DNA from: Muribaculaceae bacterium Zag1
Lineage (GTDB): Bacteria; Bacteroidota; Bacteroidia; Bacteroidales; Muribaculaceae
Direction of reading: 5' to 3'
Length of the DNA: 64,000 nucleotides
Assembly: GCA_002633115.1 (NCBI GenBank)
Contig: NWBJ01000136.1
Span: forward strand, 51,530 to 115,529
A program made the translations under genes and the position numbers. A model generated the notes under the pieces. That model was not told the DNA's origin. It did no database searches and worked only from the letters and a program-made list of their open reading frames with translations. Positions 52,306 to 60,505 of the stretch are shown here, in pieces (positions within the stretch are counted from its first letter, which is position 1; each line of letters begins with the position of its first letter).

Positions 52306-53925
52306 ATGGAAGAGCAGGATGAGATAATGTATCCCGTAGGATGGCAATCTTTTGAGGAGGTAAGGAAATACAATGCTCCCTATGTAGATAAGACCTCATA
52401 TATACGTAAACTGTTACGTACCACCCGGTATGCTTTTCTTTCCAGGCCGCGGCGGTTTGGGAAGAGCCTCTTTATATCTACTCTGGAGGCCTTTTTCCTT
52501 GGAAAAAAGGAGCTCTTCGAGGGTCTAAGGATAAGTGATACCGAAACGGAATGGAAGCGTTACCCGGTATTGCATTTTGATATGAGTCGATCGGAATGTA
52601 CCGATCCAGATGACTTAGAGAAATATCTTAATAACCAATTAGGGTATTATGAAGACCTGTTTAAGGTGCCTAAACCCTCGGAATCATGTTCGGTAGGCTT
52701 ACGCTTCGGCACTCTTCTGGAAAACATTCATCGCTATAATGGTGAGCAATCCGTTATCTTGATAGATGAATACGATAAGGGCATAGTAGAGGTCATAAAC
52801 AATGCTCCTGCTTTGACTCGCAATCAAAATATCCTGCGCCCATTCTTCTCGCAATTGAAGACGATGGATTCACATATCCGATTCGCTTTCATAACGGGCG
52901 TGTCGAGATTTCGCCATTATACTTTGTTTTCGGGAATGAACAATCCTGATGACATTTCTTTTGATCCCAATTATGCCGCTATATGCGGTTTTACTCTAGA
53001 AGAAGTAAAGCAAACCTACGAAGAGAGTCTTAAGATTTTGGCCAAAGAATATGAGACTTCAGTTGAAGACATAACTCAACGTATTTTGCAGAAATATGAC
53101 GGGTATCGTTTCTCACGCAGCGAAACTCATGTTCTAAATCCATTCGGGCTATTGAAAGCTTTTAAAGAGTGTACGTTGGATGAATATTGGTTGATGACAG
53201 CTACCTCTAAGGTATTTGTGGATTTCTTGAAACAATCTACTTATGACCTCACCAATCTTGGAGAAAACTGGGTGACAAAAGCTCAGCTAAGTGCTCTCTA
53301 CGACACTAAAGATCCACTTCCCCTTTTATTTCAAACCGGGTATCTCACTATCTCGGATTTTGACAGGGAATTTGGATACAAACTCAAAATACCTAATGGG
53401 GAAGTAAGAAGCGCCCTACTGAACGACTTAGCTCCAATGTATCTCGGAATCTCTGCCAGAGAAAGCAACCAATATGCCAAACAGATACGTAAATGCTTGG
53501 AAGAGTGTGATTTGACAAGCTTTGTTAGGATTGTTGACTCCATGATTGCCAAAGTCCCCTATCCCATACTCAATGTAGATAGTAATGAGGATGCCTATCA
53601 TTTAATTGTCTATTCTATCTGCATGGCCATAGGCGTGAATATTCGATGTGAAGAGCCCCAGGCAGACGGGCGTCCCGACCTCATAGCGTTTACAAAGAAT
53701 TATATTTACATTATTGAGTTTAAGCTTGATCAATCGGCAAAAAGCGCCCTCAAACAGATTGAAGACAATGAGTACGCTCGTCCCTACTTGACTGATGGAC
53801 GACCTATTTATCTTATTGGGGCTTCATTTTCATCAGAGAAACGTAACATCAAGCAATGGTTGATACAGGCCCCTGACGGTGCTGTCACCAATATTCAGAT
53901 TAAGAATAACCCCACAAAGAAATAG
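52306..53925 (+). CDS. AAA-ATPase-like protein with C-terminal PD-(D/E)XK nuclease domain
   Basis: 539 aa. The N-terminal AAA-ATPase_like domain (PF09820 type) begins YPVGWQSFEEVRKYNAPYVDKT and has RPRRFGKSLF as the Walker A equivalent and VILIDEYDKG as Walker B. The C-terminal PDDEXK_9 domain has GRPDLIAFTKNYIYIIEFKLD, with D...ExK. Such proteins are frequent, often multicopy, in gut Bacteroidales, and a role in defence or mobile DNA is suspected but not shown. Start at 52306 or the ATG at 52327. It is followed by a tRNA-Gln fragment. Confidence 0.88.
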   Translation: MEEQDEIMYPVGWQSFEEVRKYNAPYVDKTSYIRKLLRTTRYAFLSRPRRFGKSLFISTLEAFFLGKKELFEGLRISDTETEWKRYPVLHFDMSRSECTDPDDLEKYLNNQLGYYEDLFKVPKPSESCSVGLRFGTLLENIHRYNGEQSVILIDEYDKGIVEVINNAPALTRNQNILRPFFSQLKTMDSHIRFAFITGVSRFRHYTLFSGMNNPDDISFDPNYAAICGFTLEEVKQTYEESLKILAKEYETSVEDITQRILQKYDGYRFSRSETHVLNPFGLLKAFKECTLDEYWLMTATSKVFVDFLKQSTYDLTNLGENWVTKAQLSALYDTKDPLPLLFQTGYLTISDFDREFGYKLKIPNGEVRSALLNDLAPMYLGISARESNQYAKQIRKCLEECDLTSFVRIVDSMIAKVPYPILNVDSNEDAYHLIVYSICMAIGVNIRCEEPQADGRPDLIAFTKNYIYIIEFKLDQSAKSALKQIEDNEYARPYLTDGRPIYLIGASFSSEKRNIKQWLIQAPDGAVTNIQIKNNPTKK

Positions 53926-53946
53926 AGCAACCTATTCTTTTAACCA

Positions 53947-53974
53947 GAGGGTTCGAATCCTTCCAAGGCAACAA
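53947..53974 (+). other. 28-bp copy of the tRNA-Gln 3' end (tRNA remnant or att scar)
   Basis: GAGGGTTCGAATCCTTCCAA + GGCAACAA is identical to the T-arm and acceptor 3' strand plus flank of tRNA-Gln(CTG) at 59127-59197, but lies on the opposite strand. The preceding bases (GAGCAACCTATTCTTTTAACC) hint at a decayed tRNA body, but no full cloverleaf forms. Integrases commonly leave such 3' tRNA copies; the inverted orientation here does not fit a simple attL/attR pair with the tRNA at 59 kb. Confidence 0.7.
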
Positions 53975-53977
53975 TTC

Positions 53978-54017
53978 TAAATTCCCAAATCTTCATACAA
54001 AGATTTGGGAATTTTCT
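53978..54017. terminator. Bidirectional terminator
   Basis: AAATTCCCAAATCTT and AAGATTTGGGAATTT flank a CATACA loop, with TTTCTTTTT following on the plus strand. Confidence 0.85.
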
Positions 54018-54024
54018 TTTTATG

Positions 54025-54225
54025 TCAAGTACGGGTCTGGGTGTCGTATTTCCATTCAATGTCAAAGCCACTCTCGGATTGCAACAGTTCAGGCCATTGA
54101 CTTTTGGGGAGATTCTCTTTGATAAGTCTTATGGACTCAATCACATCTGCTTTGCAGTCCTCTATTGTATCCCCTGCTCCATAGATGCCATCAGTGTTAA
54201 TAGCGAATGCTCCGTAGGGGGTCAT
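54025..54225 (-). pseudogene. HicB-like antitoxin fragment
   Basis: 66 codons. TPYGAFAINTDGIYGAGDTIEDCKADVIESI matches the N-terminal partial RNase-H fold of HicB antitoxins (DGIYGAGDTxEEA). The C-terminal DNA-binding part is missing and the ORF ends at the terminator next to the tRNA fragment. No intact HicA toxin is seen in the adjacent 190 bp. It appears truncated at the element boundary. Confidence 0.6.
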
Positions 54226-54413
54226 CGCTTGCTCCTATTTGTATGATAAGCTTCTCCATAAAATTAAGTCAAGGTGAATTTCAAAGAGGCATTTTACCGC
54301 CAATACCTTCCCTATGAATTTCATCGGCTTGACGGGACTTCCGTGCCGTGTTACTGCCAAATTGTCATAAAGCTTAATGAAAGTGGCTGTGGGAATGACA
54401 TGTCGGGTGATAG

Positions 54414-54698
54414 TCAAAGAGGAATTGTCATAGTGCGAGGAACGACAATTAGGGGTTCCCCCAAGAAACATTGGATTAAAGCAATGGTTTTGAGAGTAAA
54501 ATTTTGAGTTCCTCCAAGCCATTTCGACACTTCTGCCTCCGTGCGGCCCATCCCTTTGGCTAGGTCGCGTTGAGTCATGCCTTTCTCCTTTAGAATGGCA
54601 GCAATTCTGTCGGACACATCGTATGCCAAACTAGAAATGGCTTTACTTTCGGGAGAAAGTCTCTCTATGCTTCTTTGAAGTACTGGATTGTGTATCAT
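54414..54698 (-). CDS. Xre-type antitoxin (HigA-like)
   Basis: 94 aa with an HTH_3 domain at about residues 38-80 (KGMTQRDLAKGMGRTEAEVSKWL). Second gene of a toxin-first pair; it overlaps the toxin by 4 bp (ATGA). It should neutralise the upstream toxin and bind its promoter, where a palindromic operator is visible. Related to the orphan protein at 3876-4145. Confidence 0.8.
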   Translation of the reverse strand: MIHNPVLQRSIERLSPESKAISSLAYDVSDRIAAILKEKGMTQRDLAKGMGRTEAEVSKWLGGTQNFTLKTIALIQCFLGEPLIVVPRTMTIPL

Positions 54699-55168
54699 AA
54701 CTCAAAATTTATGTTGTCAATTCCTTCGATTTTACAATGACTCACTTTAAGGTGTCCTGATTTTTCAAATTTCCGGAGAAGATTATCTAACTTCTGAAGA
54801 TTGATTACATAACCTCTTAGGTCATTTCTTTCTTCATAAGTGCGACAATTCTTCACTCCTCCATTTCCAACAATCAACACGCTGTCAGAAAGGCGTAAAC
54901 AATAAAGGCGCAATGCTCCTCCGTCAATGGGCAACGCCCCTAAGCGATCCTTGAATTTGCCCTCAGGACGGAAATATCGTTCCAAAGATCCATGTTTAAA
55001 GATTCGTATAATTGCATTGATTATGATTTCATAATCAGGTTTGTATTCAACGTTCTCCTCAAATTTCTCAAGGAACTTTTGAAATTCAGGTATGTTGCCC
55101 GAGGCAAATTGCAACGAATAGATTGCACATTTGTCAGATTCGTCAAAGAGTGAAACTTTAGCATCCAT
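54695..55168 (-). CDS. RelE/HigB-like toxin of a type II toxin-antitoxin pair
   Basis: 157 aa. The segment GSLERYFRPEGKFKDRLGALPIDGGALRLYCLRLSDSVLIVGNGG has the pattern of the Gp49/HigB RelE-like core (small basic-aromatic strand plus LRLYCLR). The N-terminal 60 residues are a helical extension common in Bacteroidetes members. Likely a ribosome-dependent mRNA interferase; catalytic residues cannot be assigned with certainty. First gene of the operon, with promoter and operator at 55186-55224. Confidence 0.75.
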   Translation of the reverse strand: MDAKVSLFDESDKCAIYSLQFASGNIPEFQKFLEKFEENVEYKPDYEIIINAIIRIFKHGSLERYFRPEGKFKDRLGALPIDGGALRLYCLRLSDSVLIVGNGGVKNCRTYEERNDLRGYVINLQKLDNLLRKFEKSGHLKVSHCKIEGIDNINFEL

Positions 55169-55185
55169 ATTATTAAATTTTAATG

Positions 55186-55224
55186 CAAAGATACTAAATC
55201 TTTCTGACTTAACTCATAAGTTAA
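55186..55224 (-). promoter_or_regulatory. Promoter and palindromic operator of the HigBA-like operon
   Basis: Minus-strand TATCTTTG (55193-55186) is the -7 box. TTAACTCATAAGTTAA (55209-55224), a 16-bp near-perfect palindrome, covers the -33 region, as expected for toxin-antitoxin autoregulation. Confidence 0.65.
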
Positions 55225-55305
55225 ACAATCTTTTTCCACAAAAAGTTTATTTCTGATGAAGGGGCTGAACGTTATCTTTTCTTTTGTGGGGAAGAAAAAA
55301 ATCGT

Positions 55306-55313
55306 TACATTTG
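55306..55313 (+). promoter_or_regulatory. Promoter of the flavoprotein gene
   Basis: TACATTTG, with TTTG at 55283-55286 and a 19-bp gap. The track start (55284) lies upstream of it, so the ATG at 55344 is used. Confidence 0.65.
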
Positions 55314-55343
55314 CAGCTGGAAAATAAGATAATCCTTAACGAC

Positions 55344-55877
55344 ATGAAGATAACAGTGATAACGGGGAGCGCGCATCGCCATGGCACATCGGCGATGATG
55401 GCTGATGAGTTCATCAAGGGTGCCCAGGAGGCTGGGCACGAGGTGTACTGCTTTGACGCGGCATTCAAGGATGTGCATCCTTGCATAGGGTGCGACACAT
55501 GCATCAATCTGGGAAAGGGATGCGTATACAAGGACGATATGCTCGAGCTCAATCCCCACATCCTTGAGGCAGACGTGCTGGTGTTTGCCTCGCCGATATA
55601 CTATTACAACATCAACGCCCAGATCAAGGCGGTGATGGACAGATTCTATGCCAACAATGCGGCATTGCAAGGCCATAAGAAGGCTGCATTGCTGCTGACT
55701 ATGGCTGACGAAACTCGCGAATCGGCCGATGGCCCCGAAGTATTCTTTGACCGTTATGCTGCCTATATGCAGTGGGAGAATCTCGGCGTGATAGCCGCCA
55801 CCAGTTGTTGGACGGTGGATGATATAAAGAAGACTGATTTTCCTCGCCAAGCTTACGAGTTGGGCAAAAGCATTTAA
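55344..55877 (+). CDS. Flavodoxin-like FMN-dependent NADPH oxidoreductase
   Basis: 177 aa from the ATG at 55344. ITVITGSAHRHGTSAMMADEF is the FMN-phosphate loop, CIGCDTCINLGKGCVYKDDM is the cysteine-bearing segment typical of iron-sulfur flavoprotein relatives, and FASPIYYYNINAQIKAVMDR is the second flavin loop. It probably reduces quinones or other small molecules. Single-gene unit with its own promoter. Confidence 0.87.
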   Translation: MKITVITGSAHRHGTSAMMADEFIKGAQEAGHEVYCFDAAFKDVHPCIGCDTCINLGKGCVYKDDMLELNPHILEADVLVFASPIYYYNINAQIKAVMDRFYANNAALQGHKKAALLLTMADETRESADGPEVFFDRYAAYMQWENLGVIAATSCWTVDDIKKTDFPRQAYELGKSI

Positions 55878-55984
55878 GGGCTTTTGGTTTTTAGTTTTTG
55901 GTATTAGGAAACATTACCATCCTATATCGTAATCATTTGGTTGCATTAGCAGGAAAGGTCTTGTTTTCACAAACTTCTTAGATT

Positions 55985-56446
55985 ATGGAAGAGATAGAAC
56001 TTAACGCGCATAATAAGGAGGAGTATCCTCCGATGCATACGGCTGAGCATTTGCTCAACGGATTGGTGGCTAAGCGATTTGGCTGCGGCAGGGCTTTTTC
56101 ATCGCATGTCGAACGGAAGAAGTCTAAGCTTGACTACCGCTTGGCTCAGCCAATGACTGATGCCGAGATTAGGCAATTGGAGGAGGATATCAATAAAATT
56201 ATCGCCGAGGATGTGCCAGTGTGGACTGAGATGGCCCGCAAGGAGGATGTGGCCGCTCGCTTCGACATGGAGCGGCTGCCCGATGATGCCTCCGAGACGG
56301 TGCGCATAGTGCATGTGGGCGATTATGACGAATGCCTATGCGTAGGCACCCATGTGGCCCACACTGCCGAAATCGGCCGATTCCGCATCAGCAGCAGTCG
56401 ATGGCAAGACGGCGTGCAACGCTTAGTCTTTAGATTGGATAAATGA
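55985..56446 (+). CDS. AlaX-type alanyl-tRNA editing domain protein
   Basis: 153 aa. PPMHTAEHLLNGLV gives the HxxxH zinc motif and DECLCVGTHVAHTAEIGRF gives CxxxH, the four metal ligands of the AlaRS editing domain. It is expected to hydrolyse Ser-tRNA(Ala) or Gly-tRNA(Ala) in trans. Length fits the compact AlaX group. Followed after 7 bp by the DUF1847 fragment. Confidence 0.87.
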   Translation: MEEIELNAHNKEEYPPMHTAEHLLNGLVAKRFGCGRAFSSHVERKKSKLDYRLAQPMTDAEIRQLEEDINKIIAEDVPVWTEMARKEDVAARFDMERLPDDASETVRIVHVGDYDECLCVGTHVAHTAEIGRFRISSSRWQDGVQRLVFRLDK

Positions 56447-56453
56447 TGAGGCC

Positions 56454-56681
56454 ATGTGCAACCCCAAGATGCAGGCTCAGTTCCTCAACGAGGCTGGTGC
56501 CGAGCTGTTTATCAGCTGCGGCCTATGCGTTGGCCACGATGCCATCTTCAGCGCTAATTGCAAGGGGCCAGTGACCGTGCTGGTGGCCAAGGACCGCGTC
56601 CTGGCCCACAATCCCCTCGGCGCCGTCTACAGCCGCTATTGGAAAAAGAAGCTCAAAATCCAAGACCCCGACGAGGTGTGA
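56454..56681 (+). pseudogene. C-terminal fragment of a DUF1847 metal-binding protein
   Basis: 75 codons. FISCGLCVGHDAIF and VLVAKDRVLAHNPLGAVYSRY match the end of DUF1847 proteins, which are normally near 200 aa and start with a cysteine-rich metal-binding domain that is missing here. The ATG is the internal Met of the family's MCNP motif. A terminator follows. It is probably a relic; a short functional form cannot be excluded. Confidence 0.65.
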
Positions 56682-56708
56682 TGCATCTAAGGACCAATTT
56701 GTTCCCTA

Positions 56709-56733
56709 GGACTGTCTGATAGTCCGATTTTTT
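56709..56733 (+). terminator. Terminator after the AlaX/DUF1847 unit
   Basis: GGACT-GTCTGAT-AGTCC followed by GA and eight T. Confidence 0.75.
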
Positions 56734-56757
56734 TTAGGAGTTCATATCAGAATATTA

Positions 56758-56838
56758 CACTTTAAAGTGATTATAAATTTGTTGGATTCAATTTATTTCA
56801 TTAACTTTGTGATGGTCTAATAAACTTTAAAATGATTA
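56758..56838 (+). promoter_or_regulatory. Promoter with flanking operator repeats for the MqsR/Panacea toxin-antitoxin operon
   Basis: TTTG (56778-56781), 20-bp gap, TAACTTTG (56802-56809). The 15-mer ACTTTAAA(G/A)TGATTA occurs on each side of it (56759-56773 and 56824-56838). The upstream copy includes the 12-bp palindrome CACTTTAAAGTG. The downstream copy overlaps the toxin start codon at 56832. Confidence 0.7.
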
Positions 56839-57179
56839 AACCCTTAAAAGAAGTTGAGCGTTTTATTATTGACTTAAGGAATAAGATGAGGTTTTACGAC
56901 ATCGTATTTCTAGATAGAGATAAAAACAGAGAAACTATACGTATCTTAGGTATAAGAGTTGGTGAAAGAAAAGAAATCGTATCGACTATCGAGAAGAAAG
57001 ATTATGTAGAAACCTTTGAAGATTCGTTAGATTTTCCAAGGCAAGCCTTATGGGTTTTTGGAAAGGCCATACAAGGCAAAGAAGTATACATAAAGATAAC
57101 CCTTGGGAGACCCAATAGTAATGTAATATGTATATCCTTCCACATTGCAGAAAGACCGTTAATATATCCTTACAAGTAA
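56832..57179 (+). CDS. MqsR-like toxin
   Basis: 115 aa. The C-terminal half, ALWVFGKAIQGKEVYIKITL + VICISFHIAERPL, has the MqsR/RelE-fold pattern (W.F...GxxVYIKI...V..SFH). The N-terminus is a helix with EVERFIIDLRNKM. MqsR-family toxins are mRNA interferases. It is followed after 8 bp by its antitoxin, toxin first, the MqsRA order. AT-rich compared with neighbours, suggesting transfer. Confidence 0.78.
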   Translation: MIKPLKEVERFIIDLRNKMRFYDIVFLDRDKNRETIRILGIRVGERKEIVSTIEKKDYVETFEDSLDFPRQALWVFGKAIQGKEVYIKITLGRPNSNVICISFHIAERPLIYPYK

Positions 57180-57187
57180 AGAAATAT

Positions 57188-58180
57188 ATGGAACGTAAAA
57201 CAACAATCAAAAGCCCTTTTACAGGAGGGGAGGTGATAGAACGTTGGATTCAAGATGAGATGGAATTCAGAGGTGAAAAGTACGTTGTGCATCGCCGATT
57301 CTACAAATGTCTTGATACCGGTGAACAATTCACCTCAACCGAACAAGATGAGTTATGGACTAATGAACTCTATTCTCAATACTTGCTACACCATGGACTT
57401 CCTTTCCCAGATGAAGTAGTGGATATACGTTCCAAATATGGATTGACCCTCAATCAGATAACTAAAATTCTTGGGTTTGGAGTGAACCAGTATTCTCAAT
57501 ACGAGAAAGGTCGCGTACCTTCTGAATCAAATGGAAAATTGATTCTTTCGATGAAGGATTCTAAAATGGCATTGACTTTACTCGCTAGTAGCAAAAGCGA
57601 ATTCTCAGAGTCTGAATACCAAGAATGCCTGGAGAAAATATCAAATGCTAATAAAATCGCCCAACAGGACAGCGATTCTGCCATAGTGTATGGTGGATTG
57701 CAACGCTCTGCGGCTAATGGATATGCTCCACTCTCTACCCAAAGGCTTTCAGAAATGGTGAACCGAATCCTCAAATTAGCCGGGGAGAGTTTTGCTACCA
57801 AGCTAAATAAACTGATGTTTTATTGCGACTTCCTTCATTATCGTAATTTTGGGAATTCCATTAGTGGATTGGCCTATAAAGCTTTACAATATGGCCCGGT
57901 TCCAATAAGGTATTCAACAGTTTATGATAACCTTAAGGGAATTGAAGCTAAAGAAATATTGGCCCATGGAATGGCTTCAATCGTTTATTCTCCAAAATTA
58001 TCATTGGAAGGGACTAGTCTAACGGAGAATGAAAAGGATAGTATTGATTCTATAATCCATGCTTTTGGTGGTATGTCCGTGACTGAAATAGTAGAAACCA
58101 GTCATAAAGAATCAGTCTGGAAAGAATATCTTGGTCGATTGATTCCATATTCCGAGGCTTTCAATCTATCTCAGATATAA
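57188..58180 (+). CDS. Panacea-domain (DUF4065) antitoxin with MqsA-like N-terminus
   Basis: 330 aa from the ATG at 57188; the track start lies inside the toxin. Residues 1-60 resemble the MqsA/YgiT-type N-domain (KSPFTGGEVIER...FYKCLDTGEQFTSTE) but with few of the zinc cysteines. Residues about 75-125 are an HTH (YGLTLNQITKILGFGVNQYSQYE). Residues about 195-320 are a Panacea/SocA-like domain (LNKLMFYCDFLHYRNFGNSI, LAYKALQYGPVPI). In PanAT systems Panacea domains neutralise many unrelated toxins. Function: neutralise the toxin and repress the operon. Confidence 0.82.
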   Translation: MERKTTIKSPFTGGEVIERWIQDEMEFRGEKYVVHRRFYKCLDTGEQFTSTEQDELWTNELYSQYLLHHGLPFPDEVVDIRSKYGLTLNQITKILGFGVNQYSQYEKGRVPSESNGKLILSMKDSKMALTLLASSKSEFSESEYQECLEKISNANKIAQQDSDSAIVYGGLQRSAANGYAPLSTQRLSEMVNRILKLAGESFATKLNKLMFYCDFLHYRNFGNSISGLAYKALQYGPVPIRYSTVYDNLKGIEAKEILAHGMASIVYSPKLSLEGTSLTENEKDSIDSIIHAFGGMSVTEIVETSHKESVWKEYLGRLIPYSEAFNLSQI

Positions 58181-58228
58181 CCTCTGTGTCAAATTTTCAA
58201 GTGTGTGCCATAAGGATCCGTATAAAAT

Positions 58229-58263
58229 ATAAGCGGCTCCCTCGGGGGTGGTGAGGGGACCGC
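58229..58263 (-). terminator. Hairpin between the convergent antitoxin and proline-rich genes
   Basis: AAGCGG-TCCCTC / GAGGGGA-CCGCTT stem just after the minus-strand proline-rich gene, followed by an AT-rich run. Confidence 0.6.
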
Positions 58264-58278
58264 TTGGTGGATAGAAGC

Positions 58279-58626
58279 TCATTTGCGAGTGGGGGAAGGG
58301 TGGGTGCTGCTGCCCGGTTGGGGAGTGTTGTTTCCTGGTTGAGGAGTATTGCTTCCAGGTTGGTTGCCCGGTTTGGAATCCTGTTTGGGAGTGGGCTGAT
58401 ACTTGTCGTTGTGGTGCTTGGGCTCGGGTTTTGGCTCGGGCTTGTGGTTGGGCTTAGGTTCTGGCTTTGGAGTGGGTTGGCCTGGGTCTGGAGTGCCGAT
58501 GCTGGTGGTGATATTCACTCCGCCAGTGCCAACTGATATTGAGAGGAAAGATGAGCCATAGTTGCAAATTGGAGAGATGATCAACAGGCTGAGCACCGTG
58601 GTCAGGATGATAGTAAAGCGCTTCAT
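58279..58626 (-). CDS. Small secreted proline-rich protein
   Basis: 115 aa. Signal peptide (RFTIILTTVLSLLIISPICN), a short hydrophobic/glycine segment, then a Pro/Lys/Glu-rich repeat region (PKPEPKPNHKPEPKPEPK) and a Pro/Gly/Asn/Thr tail with QPGNNTPQPGSS repeats. No family recognised. It is likely exported and extended, like a wall- or envelope-spanning linker. Coding status is supported by the signal peptide and a following hairpin but remains moderate because of low complexity. Confidence 0.55.
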   Translation of the reverse strand: MKRFTIILTTVLSLLIISPICNYGSSFLSISVGTGGVNITTSIGTPDPGQPTPKPEPKPNHKPEPKPEPKHHNDKYQPTPKQDSKPGNQPGSNTPQPGNNTPQPGSSTHPSPTRK

Positions 58627-58776
58627 AATCGTATGGTTTTAAAGGGTGAGTAAATTAATGTTCTTTACTCTTCTGACCCTCGCCATTTGCCAAAGTTTAA
58701 TTCATTCGACCTTTCGACCAACGATTTGGTAAAAATGTCGAATACGTCCCCATCCTCCACCCCTCAATTGACACAA

Positions 58777-58813
58777 TGGTTCACAATTTTGTGGTCCACA
58801 AAGTTGTGAACCA
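58777..58813. other. 37-bp dyad in a 500-bp gene-free gap
   Basis: TGGTTCACAATTTTGTGG-T-CCACAAAGTTGTGAACCA: 18-bp arms with one mismatch and a single-base centre. The remaining gap (58627-59094) is GC-rich in its right half and contains no ORF I can support. The dyad may be a protein-binding site or a cruciform/terminator. Confidence 0.65.
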
Positions 58814-59096
58814 TCAGATTTTCTTTTCGAGGAGGACGAGGCGAACGGATTTATTGATGGCTCCTTTTCGTTTAGCTGAAGAAAAGTGCCCGCACAAACC
58901 AGCGCAAAGACCTGTCAGAACGCTCAGCCACTTCACCCGCTATTGCCAGCGCCATTTGGGCGTGCCCCCTTCGCGGCTACGGCCATAACCAGGGAACCTC
59001 CAGGTTGGGAAGCGCGTTGCGCCATCCAACATGGGGTTAATGTAAGTTCCGAACTTGACTTTGGGCGCATGGCTTTGCCAATGGCAGACAAAAAAA

Positions 59097-59118
59097 CAGC
59101 TCCAATCGATTGGAGCTG
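59097..59118 (-). terminator. tRNA-Gln terminator
   Basis: CAGCTCCAATCGATTGGAGCTG palindrome with T runs on both sides, directly downstream of the tRNA. Confidence 0.8.
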
Positions 59119-59126
59119 CTTTTTTG

Positions 59127-59197
59127 TTGCCTTGGAAGGATTCGAACCCTCACAGGCGGAACCAGAATCCGACGTGCTACCATTACACCACAAGGCA
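59127..59197 (-). tRNA. tRNA-Gln (anticodon CTG)
   Basis: Acceptor TGCCTTG/CAAGGCA, D arm GTG...CAC with AATGGTAG loop, anticodon loop TTCTGGT (CTG, reads CAG), T arm GAGGG-TTCGAAT-CCTTC, discriminator A. CCA is not encoded. One mismatch at the base of the anticodon stem. A promoter TAACTTTG lies at 59230-59237. Its 3' end is copied at 53947-53974. Confidence 0.9.
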
Positions 59198-59294
59198 ATC
59201 TGTGGGTAATCGCTTTCCGATTACGGGTGCAAAGTTACAGCCTTTTTTTGATTCCACCAAATTTTTTCCGCATTTTTTTGAAAAAATTTCGTTT

Positions 59295-59321
59295 CTCCCT
59301 GTGGGGGGCTGTCGCAGGGAG
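59295..59321 (-). terminator. Terminator of the two-component operon
   Basis: CTCCCTG...CAGGGAG stem followed on the minus strand by AAACGAAATTTTTTC, 22 bp after the kinase stop codon. Confidence 0.65.
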
Positions 59322-59342
59322 CTTTGGGTGGAGAGTGGCAGC

Positions 59343-60505
59343 TTACAATGTGAGGGTGAAGCGGGTGCGGGGGAGGCGAGTCAGAGTGAGGGAGCCGCCG
59401 TTGGCGATGGCATAGCGACGACTGAGGCTCAGGCCGATGCCCGAGCCATCGGGGCGCGTGGTGAAGAATGGTACGAAGATATGGTCGGCTATATCGGCGG
59501 GGATTGTCGGTCCGTCGTTTTCCACAATCACCGATACGCTTTCGTCGGGATTCTGCTGAGCCGAGATCCTGATCTCCTTGGAGGGAGCCTCGACAGCATT
59601 TTTCACCAGGTTTACCAGCAATTGGTGAATCATTCCCTGGTCGGCATAGAGCATCAGCTCGGGAGGATCGACCTCGAGAGCGAAATGAATGCCTGGGTTT
59701 AGCCCTTGGCCCAAGGCGACAATGCCGCGCAGGAAAGGCAAAACCTCGAAGGCTGCGGGCTTGGGCTCGGGAATGATTGTGAATTTCCGAAAATTGGCCA
59801 CGAATTGCATCAGGCTGCGATTGCATGCCGATATGGTGAGCAGCGACTCATGGAGCTTTTCCTTAGAGATTGAGTTGTCCTGAATCAGGGTGTCGGTGAT
59901 AGATGTGACGGGGGTGAGTGAATTCATAATTTCGTGGGTCAAGACACGGGTGAGCTTCACCCACGATTCATCCTCCTTTGATTGCAAGGGGCGGCTGATG
60001 TCGTTGATGGCTATGATGCGCAGGTGCTGGCTGCCCATGGTGGTCTCCGTCATTGCCAGCGACAGCGATTTGCTGTCGATTGAGCAGGATGGCAGATTCA
60101 TGGCGATGGCGGTGCCCACGGTAGGGCGCTGGCGGTGGATTTGCGACAGATGGGTGAGCACATCCATATCCAGCAGCCGCAGAGCCGCGGCATTGCAGTG
60201 CGTCACATTGTCGGCATCGTCGACGATGATGATGCCCGTGACCGTCTGGTCGAGTATCAGGCCGTAGTAAGCGTCGGTATTGCGAGCCTTGTCGGTGAGA
60301 GCGTGCAGGTGGTCAACGATCTGGTTGAGAGTGACATTCAGCTCATCAGCGCTGTTGAAACGATACGAGAAATCCTGACTGAGCGTGGCATCAAACACAT
60401 AGCGCAACTTGCGCTGGGCGCTGCGTGCGCGCCTCCAGTAATACAGAGCCAAGCACAAGGCCACAAGCGCTACTGCCGCCACTGATATCTCAATCCACAA
60501 CTCGC

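Noticed and set aside
54274-54510. Possible HicA toxin or other gene between the HicB fragment and the antitoxin
   Set aside because: ORFs on both strands lack HicA features (no double-stranded RNA-binding-like fold motif or GxxxHxxY-type pattern); likely decayed sequence.
58933-59193. 86-aa minus-strand ORF across the tRNA
   Set aside because: It reads through tRNA-Gln and its terminator, so it cannot be a real gene.
59055-59702. 215-aa plus-strand ORF
   Set aside because: It runs through the tRNA and is antisense to the histidine kinase; no domain.
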